From Sulfuricaulis sp. (lineage in GTDB: Bacteria > Pseudomonadota > Gammaproteobacteria > Acidiferrobacterales > Sulfurifustaceae), in assembly GCF_024653915.1 (NCBI RefSeq), contig NZ_JANLGY010000006.1, positions 1-64,000 on the forward strand: 64,000 nucleotides of DNA, given 5' to 3'. The notes below the pieces were generated by a model. That model did no database searches. It saw only the letters and a program-made list of their open reading frames with translations, and was not told the DNA's origin. The stretch's first letter is position 1, and each line of letters begins with the position of its first letter. Shown here piece after piece: positions 9,190 through 21,164 of this stretch. The translations under genes and the position numbers were made by a program.

Positions 9190-11858
9190 ACTGGAAAAAC
9201 AGAGGCGGGAAGATCATGAAACAGAAAATTCGAATCTTGCGCACCGTGGCGCTCGCGGCCGGCCGATCACTGGTGCTTCTGGTTGCCATGGTCGGGATAT
9301 CCGCCAACGCGTTCAGCGCGGAAATCCAGTCCATCGTTTGGGAGCCGGGCAGCGAATCACCGGTGCTGCAAGTGCGCGCGGCCGGAGAGAGTACGTTTAC
9401 CACCCAGGTGCTGGAAGAAGGCCAGCGTTTGCGTATCAGTTTTCCAGACAGCAGTATGGGACCGTCGCTTGCCGAGCTTCAGGGTTTGGACAAGGTGAAG
9501 GGTGCGTATCCCTATCTTGCCGATAATGGCACGACCGTTGTGGTGGATTTGCTGATGAACGAACCCGGCCAGCTCGATGTACAAAAGGCCGAATACGGAT
9601 ACCGCGTAGTAGCCTCCACGACAGCACCTGCACCCGTTACACCGGCCGTGAGCGTTGCCGAGACCCCGTCAGTGGCGCTTGCACCGCCTGCTGCGATGGA
9701 AACGCCGATTAAAGCCGAAGAGCCCATTACGGAAAAACCTGCCACCGCCGAGCCGGCGCAAGCTGTCGCCCCGGTCGCGGATGAGAAAAATTCCATTAAT
9801 GAGATTGTCTACGCCAAGTTGCCCGGCGATCGTATTCAGATCACCTTCAGAATGACGAAGGCGCCTACCGAGCCGAACGCTTTCACCATCACTAATCCGG
9901 CGCGTATCTCGCTGGATTTTCCGAATACCCGTGTCGGACTCGAAAAGAAGAATCTCTCGATCAAGGAAGCGGCTGTCACCAACGTGACCGCCATCGAGGC
10001 GGAGGACCGCTCACGCGTAGTGCTGAGCCTGATCAAGCCGGTTGCTTATTCCACGAATATTGAAGGTAACAATTTTATTGTGACCGTGGAGGCGCCCGTC
10101 AGCGCCATTGCCGGGGCGGTCGAACCCAAGACCACGCATTTTGCCAGCACCCGCAAGACCGGTAAGTACAGTGTGAAGGGCATTGATTTTCGTCGTGGGC
10201 CGCAGGGCGACGGCAAGATCATCATCGATCTCTCCGATCCCACCGTGGGCATCGATATCCGTGAACAGGCCGGTGAGATCATGCTCGATTTCCTGAATAC
10301 CTCGGCGTCCGCCGAGTTACAGCGCCGACTCGACGTGGTTGATTTCGCGACCCCGGTGCAAACGATTGATACCTTCACACAAGGCAAAAACACGCGCATG
10401 ATCATCACGCCCAAGGGCAAGTACGAGCACCTGGCGTACCAGACCGGTAATGTCTTTACCGTCAGCGTCAAACCGGTGATTGAAAAGCCGGATGAAAAAA
10501 AGGTGGATGAGTTCGGTTATTCCGGCGAGAAACTGTCGCTCAATTTCCAGAATATCGAGGCGCGTGCGGCACTGCAGGTGCTGGCGGATTTTACCGGCCT
10601 CAATTTCGTCGTGGGCGACACGGTCAAGGGATCCCTTACGCTGCGCCTGAAAGACGTGCCGTGGGATCAGGCGCTTGATCTTATTCTTGACAGCAAGAAC
10701 CTCGCGATGCGCCGCAAGGGCAATGTTGTGACAGTGGCGCCCGCGCCCGAGGTGGCGGCCAAAGAAAAGGCCAATCTGGAGGCCACCAAGGCGGTGATCG
10801 AACTCGAGCCGCTGATTTCGGAACTCATCCAGATCAACTATGCCAAAGCCGATGACATTGCGAGCCTGCTAAAGTCCATCAAAGCCGTGACCACTGCCAG
10901 TTCGCAAGAGCATCCGGTATTTGGCAGCTCGGCCACGGGCGCCACCATAGAGAAATCGAGCGCGTCCAATACGCTGCTGTCACCCCGTGGGCAGGTGACG
11001 GTTGATCAACGGACCAACTCTCTCCTCGTTCAGGACACGCCAGGCAAGATCCGGGAAATTCGCCGACTGATTGCCCAGCTGGACCAGCCTGTGCGTCAGG
11101 TGATGATTGAATCCCGTCTGGTGGAGGCCAGTCAGAATTACAGCAGGACCCTTGGTTCCCGTCTCGGTCATAAAACTGACAGGACCAAAGGTTCTACGCG
11201 CACTATTAGCTCGGGCAAATTAGATGTATTTGAAGACTACGTTAACAGTGGGACATTCGAATATATGCCAGGGGGTCTTAACGTTAACCTTCCTTCGGCA
11301 GGTATCGGTAGCTCAGCTCCTGGTGTGATTTCGGTTATCCTGTTTAAGGGCGCTAACATACTGGATTTGGAGTTATCCGCGCTCGAACAGGAAGGTGGAG
11401 GTAAAGTCATTTCCAGTCCACGCGTCATTACGGCTAACCAGAAAGTAGCGCGTATCGAGCAGGGTCAGGAGAGGGTATTCACTACCAACGTGCTGGGTGT
11501 GGGCTCCGTAGTTACAAAGAAGGCGACTCTGAAACTGGAAGTTACGCCCCAGATCACGCCAGATGACCGCATTAATATGGATGTGCATATCACCAAGGAC
11601 AACTTTGCCGACGCCGCCACCGGCATATTGAACATCAAGGAGATAAAGACCCAGGTGCTGCTCGACAACGGTGAGACCGTTGTGATTGGCGGTATTTACG
11701 AGCAGGACAAGGTTGATACTGTCACCAAGGTTCCGTTCTTTGGAGATATTCCTCTGCTGGGCTGGCTGTTCAAGAGCAAGGAAGTCAAGGACAACAAGAC
11801 CGAGCTACTGATTTTCCTTACCCCCCGGATCCTCGCGGATAACCTGAGCCTGCGCTAA
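9186..11858 (+). CDS. pilQ: Type IV pilus secretin PilQ
   Basis: An 890-aa outer-membrane secretin through which the pilus exits. In order it has a signal peptide ending near NAFSA, three AMIN-type peptidoglycan-binding regions (about residues 48-120, 205-300 and 325-395), an STN/N0 domain starting KLSLNFQNIEARAALQVLAD, a secretin N1 domain and the C-terminal secretin pore (GGGKVISSPRVITANQ, TQVLLDNGETVVIGGIYE, TVTKVPFFGDIPLLGWLF). The start at 9186 overlaps the pilP stop by four bases. An ATG at 9216 with a GGCGGGAAG site upstream would give a more compact signal peptide, so the true start is uncertain. Confidence 0.95.
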   Translation: MNWKNRGGKIMKQKIRILRTVALAAGRSLVLLVAMVGISANAFSAEIQSIVWEPGSESPVLQVRAAGESTFTTQVLEEGQRLRISFPDSSMGPSLAELQGLDKVKGAYPYLADNGTTVVVDLLMNEPGQLDVQKAEYGYRVVASTTAPAPVTPAVSVAETPSVALAPPAAMETPIKAEEPITEKPATAEPAQAVAPVADEKNSINEIVYAKLPGDRIQITFRMTKAPTEPNAFTITNPARISLDFPNTRVGLEKKNLSIKEAAVTNVTAIEAEDRSRVVLSLIKPVAYSTNIEGNNFIVTVEAPVSAIAGAVEPKTTHFASTRKTGKYSVKGIDFRRGPQGDGKIIIDLSDPTVGIDIREQAGEIMLDFLNTSASAELQRRLDVVDFATPVQTIDTFTQGKNTRMIITPKGKYEHLAYQTGNVFTVSVKPVIEKPDEKKVDEFGYSGEKLSLNFQNIEARAALQVLADFTGLNFVVGDTVKGSLTLRLKDVPWDQALDLILDSKNLAMRRKGNVVTVAPAPEVAAKEKANLEATKAVIELEPLISELIQINYAKADDIASLLKSIKAVTTASSQEHPVFGSSATGATIEKSSASNTLLSPRGQVTVDQRTNSLLVQDTPGKIREIRRLIAQLDQPVRQVMIESRLVEASQNYSRTLGSRLGHKTDRTKGSTRTISSGKLDVFEDYVNSGTFEYMPGGLNVNLPSAGIGSSAPGVISVILFKGANILDLELSALEQEGGGKVISSPRVITANQKVARIEQGQERVFTTNVLGVGSVVTKKATLKLEVTPQITPDDRINMDVHITKDNFADAATGILNIKEIKTQVLLDNGETVVIGGIYEQDKVDTVTKVPFFGDIPLLGWLFKSKEVKDNKTELLIFLTPRILADNLSLR

Positions 11859-11867
11859 CCATCTCGA

Positions 11868-11905
11868 CAAGCGGGACGGCTGTCTTACGGCGGCCGTCCC
11901 GCTTG
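11868..11905 (+). terminator. Hairpin after pilQ
   Basis: Perfect 13-bp arms (11868-11880 and 11893-11905, core GCGGGACGGC / GCCGTCCCGC) around a 12-nt loop, ten bases after the pilQ stop. There is no run of T after the stem, so it may be an attenuating or mRNA-stabilising hairpin between pilQ and aroK rather than a full intrinsic terminator. Confidence 0.55.
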
Positions 11906-11938
11906 CTATATGGTCGGGATGCTGGCATACCTGCGGCC

Positions 11939-12481
11939 ATGAGCCGAGCGGACAATGTCTTTCTGATTGGCCCCATGGGGGCGGGTAAATCCACCATTGG
12001 GCGCCATCTGGCTGAACTCCTGAACAAGGATTTTCAGGATTCCGACCACGAGATCGAGAAACGCACCGGTGCCAACATCCCCCTGATCTTTGAAATCGAA
12101 GGCGAGGTCGGCTTTCGCAGCCGCGAGTCTTCTGTCATCGATGACCTCTCCCGTAAATCCAATCTAGTGCTCGCTACTGGCGGCGGTGTTATTCTGTCGG
12201 CGGATAACCGTCTTGCGTTACACAGCCGCGGCGTGGTGGTTTATCTGCATGCGCCGCTGGATACTCTCCTGCAACGCACGCGCCGCGACCGCCAGCGTCC
12301 GCTGCTGCAAACAAAGGATCGCCGCGGCACGCTGGAAGAGATCGTCAAGGCACGTGAACCGATTTACCGGCAAACGGCGGATATCGTGGTCGAAACGGCG
12401 CATCGCTCACCGGTGAGCGTGGCGCGCGAGATTGCGCGTAAACTGGAAGCCCTGCAATCCAATGAAAACGCTGGATCTTGA
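11939..12481 (+). CDS. aroK: Shikimate kinase
   Basis: A 180-aa P-loop kinase that phosphorylates shikimate with ATP in the chorismate pathway. It shows Walker [12 protein letters not shown] at about residues 10-20, [15 protein letters not shown] (shikimate binding), FRSRES, the glycine-rich LATGGGVIL and the lid [11 protein letters not shown] 11939 is chosen because the family motif begins shortly after it; a TTG further upstream would lie inside the preceding hairpin. It overlaps aroB by 20 bp. The pilQ-aroK-aroB order is classical for gammaproteobacteria. Confidence 0.95.
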   Translation: MSRADNVFLIGPMGAGKSTIGRHLAELLNKDFQDSDHEIEKRTGANIPLIFEIEGEVGFRSRESSVIDDLSRKSNLVLATGGGVILSADNRLALHSRGVVVYLHAPLDTLLQRTRRDRQRPLLQTKDRRGTLEEIVKAREPIYRQTADIVVETAHRSPVSVAREIARKLEALQSNENAGS

Positions 12482-13547
12482 TCTCGCGGCAAGGAGTTAC
12501 CCGATTTATATCGGGGCGGGTCTGCTCGGCCAGGCCGAGTTGTTGACGCGGCATGTCGCGGGCACGAGGGTTGCCATTGTAACCAACGAGACAGTGGCCC
12601 CGCTGTATCTTGCCAAGCTTCGCGCCCACGTTGCCTCCCTCCAACCGGTCGAGGTGGTGTTGCCGGATGGCGAGCAGTACAAGTCGCTCGAGGTGCTGAA
12701 TCGCATATTTGATGCATTGCTCTCAGCGCGCTGCGACCGGCGCACCACCTTGATCGCGCTTGGTGGCGGTGTCGTTGGGGACATGGCCGGCTTTGCCGCG
12801 GCGAGTTACCAGCGCGGTATCCCCTTCATCCAGGTACCGACCACATTATTGTCGCAGGTGGATTCCTCGGTTGGCGGCAAGACCGGCGTTAATCATGCGC
12901 TCGGCAAGAACATGATCGGCGCGTTCTATCAGCCACACGCGGTCATCATCGACACTGACACGCTCATCACCCTGCCGGACCGCGAGCTCTCCTCCGGGCT
13001 GGCCGAGGTGATCAAATATGGACTGATCCGTGACCCCGAGTTTTTCGTCTGGCTCGAGGCCAATCTGGACAAACTGCTGGCGCGCGATGCCGAAGCACTG
13101 GCCTTCGCCATCCACCGTTGTTGCCGCAACAAGGCGGAGGTGGTGGCCGCGGACGAGCTCGAATCCGGCGTGCGCGCCACGCTCAATCTGGGTCACACTT
13201 TTGGACATGCGATCGAGACCGGTATGGGTTACGGCGCGTGGTTGCACGGCGAGGCCATCGCCGCGGGCATGGCCATGGCGGCGGATTTGTCGCAACGGCT
13301 TGAGTGGCTCACCACGGCGGAGACGGCGCGCATTGAAAAACTGATAAGGCGCGCACGCCTACCGGTGCGTGCGCCCGGCTCGCTGTCGCCTGCGCGGTTT
13401 CTCGAGCTCATGGCCGTGGACAAGAAGGTGCAGGACGGTCGTTCGCGGCTGGTGCTGCTCAAGCATCTTGGCGAGGCCGTGGTGACCGACGAATGTCCAC
13501 GCACGGCGCTTGAGGCGACATTGGCGAGCATGCGGGAAGCGGCGTAA
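12462..13547 (+). CDS. aroB: 3-dehydroquinate synthase
   Basis: A 361-aa NAD- and metal-dependent enzyme converting DAHP to 3-dehydroquinate, the second step of the shikimate pathway. NAD-binding motifs [15 protein letters not shown] and [17 protein letters not shown] are clear. The metal and active-site segments include [22 protein letters not shown] and the late histidine in [15 protein letters not shown] 12462 lies inside the end of aroK, giving [18 protein letters not shown], the usual N-terminus. The stop overlaps the start of dgt by one base. Confidence 0.96.
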   Translation: MKTLDLDLAARSYPIYIGAGLLGQAELLTRHVAGTRVAIVTNETVAPLYLAKLRAHVASLQPVEVVLPDGEQYKSLEVLNRIFDALLSARCDRRTTLIALGGGVVGDMAGFAAASYQRGIPFIQVPTTLLSQVDSSVGGKTGVNHALGKNMIGAFYQPHAVIIDTDTLITLPDRELSSGLAEVIKYGLIRDPEFFVWLEANLDKLLARDAEALAFAIHRCCRNKAEVVAADELESGVRATLNLGHTFGHAIETGMGYGAWLHGEAIAAGMAMAADLSQRLEWLTTAETARIEKLIRRARLPVRAPGSLSPARFLELMAVDKKVQDGRSRLVLLKHLGEAVVTDECPRTALEATLASMREAA

Positions 13548-14674
13548 TGCTGGTCCCTTATGCCGCGCACGATGCTACTTCGCGCGGACGACGATATCCC
13601 GAACCCTCGCCCGCGAATCGTTCCGAATATCAGCGCGATCGCGACCGCATTATCCACAGTGCTGCTTTTCGCCGCCTGGAATATAAAACCCAGGTATTCA
13701 TCAACCACGAAGGCGATCTGTTCCGCACGCGTCTGACGCATTCGATCGAAGTAGCGCAGATCGCGCGTTCCATCGGCCGTGCGCTGGGACTCAACGAAGA
13801 CCTGACCGAAGCGATTGCGTTGGCACACGATCTCGGGCACACGCCTTTCGGCCATTCGGGTCAGGACGCGCTGAACGAATGCCTGCGCGATTACGGCGGT
13901 TTCGAACACAACCTGCAATCCTTGCGCGTCGTGGATGTGTTGGAAGAGCGCTACGCCGAATTTCCCGGGCTTAATCTTACCTTCGAGACGCGGGAGGGCA
14001 TACTCAAGCACTGCTCGCTCAAGAACGCCCGCGAGCTGGGCGAACTGGGACAACGATTTCTGGAAAAAACCCAACCCGGCCTGGAGGCGCAGCTGGTCAA
14101 CATCGCCGATGAAATCGCCTACAACAATCACGACGTGGACGATGGATTGCGTTCCGGATTGCTGACATTGGACCAACTGAAACCGATCGACCTGTTTGCC
14201 GGGCAATACGATGAAGTGATGCGACGCTACGCGGATATTCCCCCGCGCCGGGCCATTTACGAAACCATTCGCCGCATGATCAACCAGGTGGTCACCGACC
14301 TCATCGAAAACAGCCGGCATCGGATCGCGCAATCCGGGATCAAGGACATCGAGGGTGTGCGTCGCCACCCCGAGGCCTTGATCAGTTACACTCGCGAAGT
14401 GGCCGAAAAGTCACGCGAACTCAAGCGTTTTTTGAGACAGAATCTGTACGCGCATGAACGTGTGACCCACATGATGGGTGAGGCCATGAAGATCGTGCGC
14501 GAGTTGTTCGAGGCCTTCATGAAAGATCCGGCATTACTGCCAGATCAATACCAGGACAAACTCAGACAGCAGAACGGGGCGGGCGAGCAGGCCCGAATCG
14601 TGGCGGATTACATCGCGGGTATGACGGACCGTTATGCCGTGCGCGAGCATGAGCGGCTGTTTCCGGGTATTTAA
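13547..14674 (+). CDS. dgt: Deoxyguanosinetriphosphate triphosphohydrolase-like HD protein
   Basis: A 375-aa HD-superfamily enzyme predicted to hydrolyse dNTPs to deoxynucleosides and triphosphate. It carries [24 protein letters not shown], the HD metal ligands in [11 protein letters not shown] and [14 protein letters not shown], and the distal aspartate in [14 protein letters not shown]. Its length matches the shorter Dgt-like type rather than the 505-aa E. coli enzyme. The ATG shares its A with the aroB stop, so it is likely translated from the pil-aro mRNA. Confidence 0.9.
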   Translation: MLVPYAAHDATSRGRRYPEPSPANRSEYQRDRDRIIHSAAFRRLEYKTQVFINHEGDLFRTRLTHSIEVAQIARSIGRALGLNEDLTEAIALAHDLGHTPFGHSGQDALNECLRDYGGFEHNLQSLRVVDVLEERYAEFPGLNLTFETREGILKHCSLKNARELGELGQRFLEKTQPGLEAQLVNIADEIAYNNHDVDDGLRSGLLTLDQLKPIDLFAGQYDEVMRRYADIPPRRAIYETIRRMINQVVTDLIENSRHRIAQSGIKDIEGVRRHPEALISYTREVAEKSRELKRFLRQNLYAHERVTHMMGEAMKIVRELFEAFMKDPALLPDQYQDKLRQQNGAGEQARIVADYIAGMTDRYAVREHERLFPGI

Positions 14675-14715
14675 CCGGATAAAAGCCGTTTCCGCTCAAT
14701 CCAACCTAATTGATC

Positions 14716-14858
14716 GCGACCGAAGGTCGCATCGGCTCGCTCCCTTCTCCCCAGCGGGAGAAAGGATGGGGATGAGGGGTGATCCCCCTCTCCCGCGAGG
14801 GGAGAGGGGATGTAGGTGAGAATCTCCCTTTGGATTGAACCGGCCCCGGTGGGCCGGT
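14716..14858. repeat. Intergenic hairpin cluster between dgt and gltB
   Basis: The 354-bp gap between dgt and gltB holds no convincing gene. It contains four inverted repeats: GCGACC/GGTCGC (14716-14730), a CCTTCTCCC/GGGAGAAAGG hairpin (about 14742-14765), a CCCCTCTCCC/GGGGAGAGGGG hairpin (about 14783-14808, the same family as the one near 2.8 kb) and ACCGGCCC/GGGCCGGT (14839-14858). The last is a good candidate for a transcription boundary ahead of gltB. The gltB promoter must lie in 14860-15028, but no certain -35/-10 pair is seen. Confidence 0.6.
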
Positions 14859-15028
14859 ATACTTTTCGCCCCTTTTGCTCCTGTTTTTTCGAGGTTTTCG
14901 CGAGCAGAAGAACGAATATCCCCGATCCGGGCAAAGTCCCCGCTGGCGAGTTCGATAATGCAAACGGCAGATCGACGCATCAGAATGTCTGGTGCCGAGT
15001 CGCCACCGGCGGTAAATGAGAGCGGTGA

Positions 15029-18000
15029 ATGAATTTGGGACAACATAAGACACATCAGGGTCTCTATGATCCGGCCTACGAGCACGACGCCTGCGGTGTC
15101 GGTTTCGTGGTGGACATGAAGGGTCGCCGTTCGCACAACATTGTCGAACAGGCGCTGACCGTTCTGCGCAATCTCATGCATCGTGGCGCCTGTGGCTGCG
15201 AGGAGAACACCGGTGATGGCGCCGGGATTCTGATTCAGATGCCGCACGCATTCCTGAAGCGCGAGTGCGGAAAGCTTGGCATCAAATTGCCCGAACCTGG
15301 CCATTACGGTGCCGGTTTGATTTTTCTCCCGCGCGAAGCCGCCGAAGCACGTCGCTGTCAGGATATGTTCGCCGATATCGTGCGCGAAGAGGGACAGACC
15401 CTGCTCGGCTGGCGCGATGTTCCGGTGGATCACGCATCGCTCGGTCCGACGGCCTGTTCAGCCGAGCCCGGCTTTAAACAGATTTTCATCGGCCGCGTAC
15501 CCGGCATCGCCGACGACCAGGCCTTCGAGCGCAAACTCTATGTAATCCGCAAACGCATCGAGCATGCGATCTGGAATTCAGGCCTTAAGGAACATTCGCT
15601 GTTTTACATCCCGAGCCTGTCGGCGCGCACCCTGATCTACAAGGGCATGCTCACACCGACCCAGGTGGAGCCGATGTTCCCCGACCTGGCCGATCCCGCC
15701 GTGGAGTCGGCATTGGCGCTGGTGCATTCGCGTTTCTCGACCAACACCTTTCCGTCGTGGCCGCTGGCGCACCCGTATCGCTACATCGCCCACAACGGCG
15801 AAATCAACACCTTGCGCGGCAACATCAACTGGATGCGCGCACGTGAGGCCCTGTGCCAGTCACCGCTGTTCGGCGATGACCTGAAGAAAATCCTGCCCAT
15901 CGTAATGGAGGGCGGCTCGGACTCAGCCACCTTCGACAACGTGCTCGAATTCTTGCACATGGCTGGACGTGAATTGCCACACGCCGTGTTGATGATGATT
16001 CCGGAGGCGTGGAGCGGGCACGAGATGATGGACGAGGACCGCAAGGCCTTCTACGAATACCATGGTTGTCTGATGGAACCGTGGGATGGTCCGGCCTCGA
16101 TCGCCTTCACCGATGGCAACGTCATTGGCGCCATTCTCGACCGCAACGGTTTGCGCCCGTCGCGTTACTACGTGACGAAGGACGGACTGGTGGTCATGGC
16201 CTCCGAGGTCGGTGTGCTCGATATTCCGCCGGAGAACGTGCTTATAAAGGGGCGACTGCATCCGGGCCGGATTTTCCTGGTAGACACGCGCGAAGGCCGC
16301 ATCATCGATGATGCCGAGTTGAAAAAGCGCTACACCTCGGCGCATCCGTACCGGGAATGGCTGAAGCAAAATCTGATCTCGCTCGATCAATTGCCGCAGC
16401 CTCCGCAGGTGCCAGAGCCGGACCGCGCGACCGTGCTGCAGCGCCAGCAGGCGTTTGGCTACACCCACGAAGATCTGCGTATCCTCATGGCGCCGATGGC
16501 ACAAAAGGGCGAGGAACCGGTGGGTTCGATGGGCAACGACGCGGCGCTGGCGGTGCTATCGGACAAGCCGCGTCTGCTCTATGACTATTTCAAGCAGTTG
16601 TTTGCGCAGGTGACCAACCCGCCGCTGGATGCTATCCGCGAGGAACTGGTGACGCAGATCGAAACCCCGCTGGGTCCCGAGAGCAACCTGCTTCAGCCCG
16701 GTCCGGAGTCCTGCCGCATGCTCAAGCTCAAGACGCCGATCCTGAGTAACGAAGATCTGGCAAAGATCCGTGCCCTACAGGGACGTAGTAATGCCGCGGG
16801 AGACAGGATGTCGGGAGCGGCTCATCTCGATCGCCCCGGTTTCAAGACCGTCACGCTGCCCATGCTGTTCCCCGCCGGTTCCGATGGGCAAGGGCTGGCA
16901 CGCGCGCTGGAAGAATTGTGCCGCCAGGCCAGCGACGCCATTGCCCAAGGCAGCACCTTCATCATCCTGTCGGATCGCGGCGTGGATGTGCAGCACATGC
17001 CAATGCCGGCACTGCTGGCCACGGCCGGGGTACACCATCATCTCGTGCGTGCCGGCACGCGTGTGAAGGTTGGGCTCATCGTTGAATCCGGTGAGGCGCG
17101 CGAGACGCACCACATGGCGCTGCTGCTGGGTTACGGCGCGGGCGCGGTGAATCCCTATCTGGCCTTCGAATCATTGGACGACCTGATCCGCCAGAAGCTG
17201 CTGAGCGGCGTGGATCACGCGCAGGCGGTCAAGAATTACATCAAGGCGCTGAACAAGGGCGTAGTGAAGATCATCTCCAAGATGGGCATCTCCACCATTC
17301 AGTCTTATCGTGGCGCGCAGATATTCGAGGCCATCGGTCTCGACAAGAAGTTTATCGATCAATACTTCACCTGGACCGCCTCGCGTGTCGGCGGTATCGG
17401 TCTCGACGTGGTAGCGCAGGAAACTTCCTTGCGCCATCACCGCGCCTATCCCGAGCGGCCGGTGGGCCCGCCCGAACTCGACTGGGGCGGACACTACCAG
17501 TGGCGCCGCGACGGCGAGTATCACATGCTCAATCCCGACACGGTAGCCAAGCTGCAGCACGCCACGCGCGCCAATTCCTACGAGATGTTCAAGGAATTCT
17601 CCCGTGCCTGCGATGACAGTGCGGAGCATCTGGCGACGCTGCGCGGGTTGATGGAACTGAAGCTTGCTGACCGGCCGATCCCGATCGGGGAGGTCGAGCC
17701 GGTGGAAGCCATCATGCAGCGTTTCGCCACCGGCGCCATGTCTTATGGCTCGATCAGCCTGGAAGCGCATGAGGCGCTCGCCATCGCCATGAACCAGATC
17801 GGTGGCCGTTCCAATTGTGGCGAGGGTGGCGAGGACCCCGAGCGTTACGGCACGGTGCGCAATTCGCGCGTCAAGCAGGTGGCCTCGGGCCGTTTTGGCG
17901 TCACCAGCCATTACCTGGTCAACGCCACCGATCTGCAGATCAAGATGGCACAGGGTGCCAAGCCCGGCGAGGGCGGCCAGTTGCCCGGTCAAAAGGTGTA

Positions 18001-19630
18001 TCCGTGGATCGCCAAGGTACGCTTTTCGACGCCCGGCGTCGGCCTGATCTCGCCGCCGCCGCATCACGACATTTATTCGATTGAGGACTTGGCGCAACTG
18101 ATCCATGACCTCAAGAACGCCAACCGCGAGGCGCGCATCCACGTGAAGCTGGTCTCCGAGATCGGCGTGGGCACGATCGCCGCCGGTGTGGCCAAGGCAC
18201 ACGCCGACGTGGTGCTCATTTCCGGACATGACGGCGGCACCGGCGCTAGTCCGCTGTCCTCGCTCAAGCACGCCGGCCTGCCGTGGGAACTCGGCGTGGC
18301 CGAGACCCAGCAGGTGCTGGTGATGAACAAGCTGCGTGACCGCATCACGGTGCAAACCGATGGCCAGATGAAGACCGGTCGCGACGTTGTCATCGCCGCG
18401 TTGCTCGGCGCGGAGGAATACGGCTTTTCGATTGCGCCGCTCGTGGTGCTCGGCTGCATCATGATGCGCGTGTGCCATCTGAACACCTGCCCGGTCGGTA
18501 TCGCCACCCAGGACCCGGAGCTGCGCAAGAAATTCGCGGGTAATCCGGAGCACGTGATGAATTTCTTTCGCTTCGTGGCGCAGGAGACACGCGAGTGGAT
18601 GGCGCGACTTGGATTTCGCTCGCTGGACGAAATGATCGGGCGCGTGGACCGCCTGAACGTGAAAAAGGCGGTGGATCACTGGAAGGCGCGCGGCCTCGAC
18701 TTCTCGCAGATACTGCACCAGCCCGACGCGGGACCCGAGGTGGCGACCCGCCGCGTGCGCGATCAGGATCACGGCCTCGACAAGGCGCTGGACGTGGTGA
18801 CCATCCTGCCGCTGTGCCGCGATGCGCTGGAATCAAAAAAACCGGTAGACATTATTTTGCCCATCCGTAACGTCAATCGCACCGTGGGCACCATTCTGGG
18901 CGCAGAGGTTTCGCGTCGTTATGGAGCCGAAGGGTTGCCCGAGGACACGATCCGTATTCACTTCAACGGCTCCGCTGGCCAGAGCTTCGGTGCGTTCCTG
19001 CCGCGCGGCCTCACCTTCACGCTTGAGGGTGACGCCAACGACTACGTCGGCAAGGGCCTCTCCGGCGGTAAACTCTTTGTCTATCCGCCGCGTCAGGCGA
19101 GTTTCGTCCCGGAGGAAAATATCCTCATCGGCAACGTCGCGCTGTACGGTGCTACCAATGGTGAAGCCTATTTCCGCGGTGTTGCCGGCGAACGCTTTGC
19201 CGTGCGCAACTCCGGCGCGCACACGGTGGTCGAGGGCGTGGGCGACCACGGCTGCGAGTACATGACCGGCGGCCGTGTGGTCGTGATCGGTTCCACCGGG
19301 CGCAACTTCGCGGCCGGCATGTCCGGCGGTGTGGCCTACGTGCTCGACGCGGTCGGCGACTTCAAGCGCCATTGCAACCTCGCCATGGTCGATATCGATC
19401 CCCTGGCTACCGGCGAGGACGTTGATCTGGTGAAGGACTTGCTCAAGCGCCATGTGCACCATACCGGCAGTACGGTAGCGGGAAAGATTCTTGCCAACTG
19501 GAAGTCCATGCAGGCGAAATTCGTGAAGATTACGCCCAAGGATTACAAGCGCGTGCTCGCGGCCATTTCCAACGCACGCCAAAATGGTATTTCGGAAGAA
19601 CAGGCGGTGATGGAAGCAGCGCATGGGTAA
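15029..19630 (+). CDS. gltB: Glutamate synthase (GOGAT) large subunit
   Basis: A 1533-aa alpha subunit that uses glutamine and 2-oxoglutarate to make two glutamates. After a 21-residue propeptide the catalytic nucleophile Cys22 begins the class II glutaminase domain ([16 protein letters not shown]). The central domain and FMN-binding synthase domain follow, including [34 protein letters not shown] and the 3Fe-4S cysteines of [19 protein letters not shown]. The C-terminal beta-helix GXGXG domain contains [20 protein letters not shown]. It overlaps gltD by 8 bp. Together with the nitrate cluster at 37-46 kb this completes nitrogen assimilation into glutamate. Confidence 0.97.
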   Translation: MNLGQHKTHQGLYDPAYEHDACGVGFVVDMKGRRSHNIVEQALTVLRNLMHRGACGCEENTGDGAGILIQMPHAFLKRECGKLGIKLPEPGHYGAGLIFLPREAAEARRCQDMFADIVREEGQTLLGWRDVPVDHASLGPTACSAEPGFKQIFIGRVPGIADDQAFERKLYVIRKRIEHAIWNSGLKEHSLFYIPSLSARTLIYKGMLTPTQVEPMFPDLADPAVESALALVHSRFSTNTFPSWPLAHPYRYIAHNGEINTLRGNINWMRAREALCQSPLFGDDLKKILPIVMEGGSDSATFDNVLEFLHMAGRELPHAVLMMIPEAWSGHEMMDEDRKAFYEYHGCLMEPWDGPASIAFTDGNVIGAILDRNGLRPSRYYVTKDGLVVMASEVGVLDIPPENVLIKGRLHPGRIFLVDTREGRIIDDAELKKRYTSAHPYREWLKQNLISLDQLPQPPQVPEPDRATVLQRQQAFGYTHEDLRILMAPMAQKGEEPVGSMGNDAALAVLSDKPRLLYDYFKQLFAQVTNPPLDAIREELVTQIETPLGPESNLLQPGPESCRMLKLKTPILSNEDLAKIRALQGRSNAAGDRMSGAAHLDRPGFKTVTLPMLFPAGSDGQGLARALEELCRQASDAIAQGSTFIILSDRGVDVQHMPMPALLATAGVHHHLVRAGTRVKVGLIVESGEARETHHMALLLGYGAGAVNPYLAFESLDDLIRQKLLSGVDHAQAVKNYIKALNKGVVKIISKMGISTIQSYRGAQIFEAIGLDKKFIDQYFTWTASRVGGIGLDVVAQETSLRHHRAYPERPVGPPELDWGGHYQWRRDGEYHMLNPDTVAKLQHATRANSYEMFKEFSRACDDSAEHLATLRGLMELKLADRPIPIGEVEPVEAIMQRFATGAMSYGSISLEAHEALAIAMNQIGGRSNCGEGGEDPERYGTVRNSRVKQVASGRFGVTSHYLVNATDLQIKMAQGAKPGEGGQLPGQKVYPWIAKVRFSTPGVGLISPPPHHDIYSIEDLAQLIHDLKNANREARIHVKLVSEIGVGTIAAGVAKAHADVVLISGHDGGTGASPLSSLKHAGLPWELGVAETQQVLVMNKLRDRITVQTDGQMKTGRDVVIAALLGAEEYGFSIAPLVVLGCIMMRVCHLNTCPVGIATQDPELRKKFAGNPEHVMNFFRFVAQETREWMARLGFRSLDEMIGRVDRLNVKKAVDHWKARGLDFSQILHQPDAGPEVATRRVRDQDHGLDKALDVVTILPLCRDALESKKPVDIILPIRNVNRTVGTILGAEVSRRYGAEGLPEDTIRIHFNGSAGQSFGAFLPRGLTFTLEGDANDYVGKGLSGGKLFVYPPRQASFVPEENILIGNVALYGATNGEAYFRGVAGERFAVRNSGAHTVVEGVGDHGCEYMTGGRVVVIGSTGRNFAAGMSGGVAYVLDAVGDFKRHCNLAMVDIDPLATGEDVDLVKDLLKRHVHHTGSTVAGKILANWKSMQAKFVKITPKDYKRVLAAISNARQNGISEEQAVMEAAHG

Positions 19631-21068
19631 GATCACCGGCTTCATCGAGTTTCACCGCGCCAAGCAAACCTACCGTCCCGTCACCGAACGGGTGCGCGAC
19701 TGGAAGCAGGTCATGCGCCCGCTCCCCGAAGAGGAGCTCAAAAAGCAGGGCGCGCGCTGCATGGATTGTGGCATCCCGTTCTGCCATCAGGGCTGCCCGC
19801 TGGGCAACCTCATCCCCGATTGGAACGACCTGGTTTACCGCAGCCAGTGGCAAGATGCGATCGATCGCCTGCACGCGACCAACAACTTCCCCGATTTCAC
19901 TGGCACGCTCTGCCCCGCCCCGTGCGAGGGCGCCTGCGTGCTCAGCATCAACGACGATCCGGTGACGATCAAGGCGATTGAACTCGCCATCATCGACCGT
20001 GCCTTCCAGGAAGGCTGGATCAAGCCCGAGCCACCGAAAGTGCTGACGGGCAAGAAGGTCGCCATCGTCGGTTCCGGCCCCGCGGGCCTGGCCGGGGCGC
20101 AGCAATTGCGGCGTGCGGGTCATGATGTCACCGTATTCGAGCGTGACGATCGCATCGGCGGCCTGCTGCGCTATGGCATCCCCGAATTCAAGATGGAAAA
20201 AAAAGTACTCGACCGGCGCCTGGAGCAAATGCAGATCGAAGGCGTGGTGTTTAAGGCGAATGCGCACATCGGTGTGAACGTCACGGTTGGGGAGCTGAAG
20301 AAAAAATTCGATGCGATACTGCTCGCCGGCGGCGCTTGCGCGCCGCGCGACCTCCCGGTACCGGGACGTGAACTCCAGGGCGTGCACTTCGCCATGGAAT
20401 ATCTCACCCAGCAGAACCGCCGTTGTGAGGGTGAAAAAGTCCCGATGAATCAGGAGATCACTGCCAAGGGCAAGCATGTCGTGATCATCGGCGGCGGCGA
20501 CACCGGCGCCGATTGTCTGGGTACTTCTAATCGTCAGGGCGCCAAGAGTGTGCACCAGCTGGAAATCATGCCGCGCCCGCCCGAGCACCGGGCCGCGAAC
20601 AATCCCTGGCCTGAATATCCCCACGTCTACCGCGTTTCCTCGGCGCACGAGGAAGGCGTGGAACGGGTCTACTCGGTTTCGACCAAACGTTTTATCGGCG
20701 ATGATCAAGGTCGCGTCAAAGCGCTCGAACTGGTGAAAGTCGAGCTGGTCCACGAAGGCGGCCGCGCCAGCTTCAGGGAAATTCCGGGTAGCGAGTTCAC
20801 CCTGCCCACGGAGCTGGTGTTGCTGGCCATGGGATTCGTCGGACCCGAGAAGCCGGGCCTGCTGGAAAACCTGGGCGTGAAACTCACCGAGCGCGGCAAT
20901 GTCTGGCGCGACGGCAACTGGATGACGAGCGTGCCCGGTGTGTTCACTGCCGGCGACATGCAGCGCGGCCAGTCACTCATCGTCTGGGCCATTGCCGAGG
21001 CGCGCTCGGCCGCGCGCGGCATCGACAAATATCTCACGGGCGCCTCTGACCTTCCGGCGCCTTTGTAA
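19623..21068 (+). CDS. gltD: Glutamate synthase small subunit
   Basis: A 481-aa beta subunit that passes electrons from NAD(P)H to GltB. N-terminal 4Fe-4S cysteines appear in [20 protein letters not shown] and [11 protein letters not shown]. The FAD-binding motif is [20 protein letters not shown] (about residues 149-168), with [17 protein letters not shown], and the NAD(P)-binding motif is [15 protein letters not shown]-terminal FAD segment [16 protein letters not shown] closes the protein. The length is normal. The start overlaps the end of gltB by 8 bp. Confidence 0.97.
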   Translation: MGKITGFIEFHRAKQTYRPVTERVRDWKQVMRPLPEEELKKQGARCMDCGIPFCHQGCPLGNLIPDWNDLVYRSQWQDAIDRLHATNNFPDFTGTLCPAPCEGACVLSINDDPVTIKAIELAIIDRAFQEGWIKPEPPKVLTGKKVAIVGSGPAGLAGAQQLRRAGHDVTVFERDDRIGGLLRYGIPEFKMEKKVLDRRLEQMQIEGVVFKANAHIGVNVTVGELKKKFDAILLAGGACAPRDLPVPGRELQGVHFAMEYLTQQNRRCEGEKVPMNQEITAKGKHVVIIGGGDTGADCLGTSNRQGAKSVHQLEIMPRPPEHRAANNPWPEYPHVYRVSSAHEEGVERVYSVSTKRFIGDDQGRVKALELVKVELVHEGGRASFREIPGSEFTLPTELVLLAMGFVGPEKPGLLENLGVKLTERGNVWRDGNWMTSVPGVFTAGDMQRGQSLIVWAIAEARSAARGIDKYLTGASDLPAPL

Positions 21069-21080
21069 AAAGAAAATCCA

Positions 21081-21153
21081 CCGCCAAGACGCCAAGGGCG
21101 CCAAGATTTTCAGATTGAAATTGCTTTTCTTGGCGTTCTTGGCGCCTTGGCGG
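21081..21153. repeat. Inverted repeat of the CCGCCAAG family before hemE
   Basis: Two 26-nt arms (21081-21106 and 21128-21153) pair with three mismatches. Each arm consists of roughly three 9-nt units of the type CGCCAAGRC. It ends 12 bp before the hemE start and would fold into a long stem. Single-arm relatives occur at 46018-46043 and 48305-48330. Confidence 0.75.
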
Positions 21154-21164
21154 TTCAAACTCAT

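Noticed and set aside
17171-18772. Long minus-strand open frame (533 codons) inside gltB
   Set aside because: It is antisense to the FMN/synthase part of gltB, which has all family motifs. The translated product is histidine/arginine-rich with no recognisable domain.
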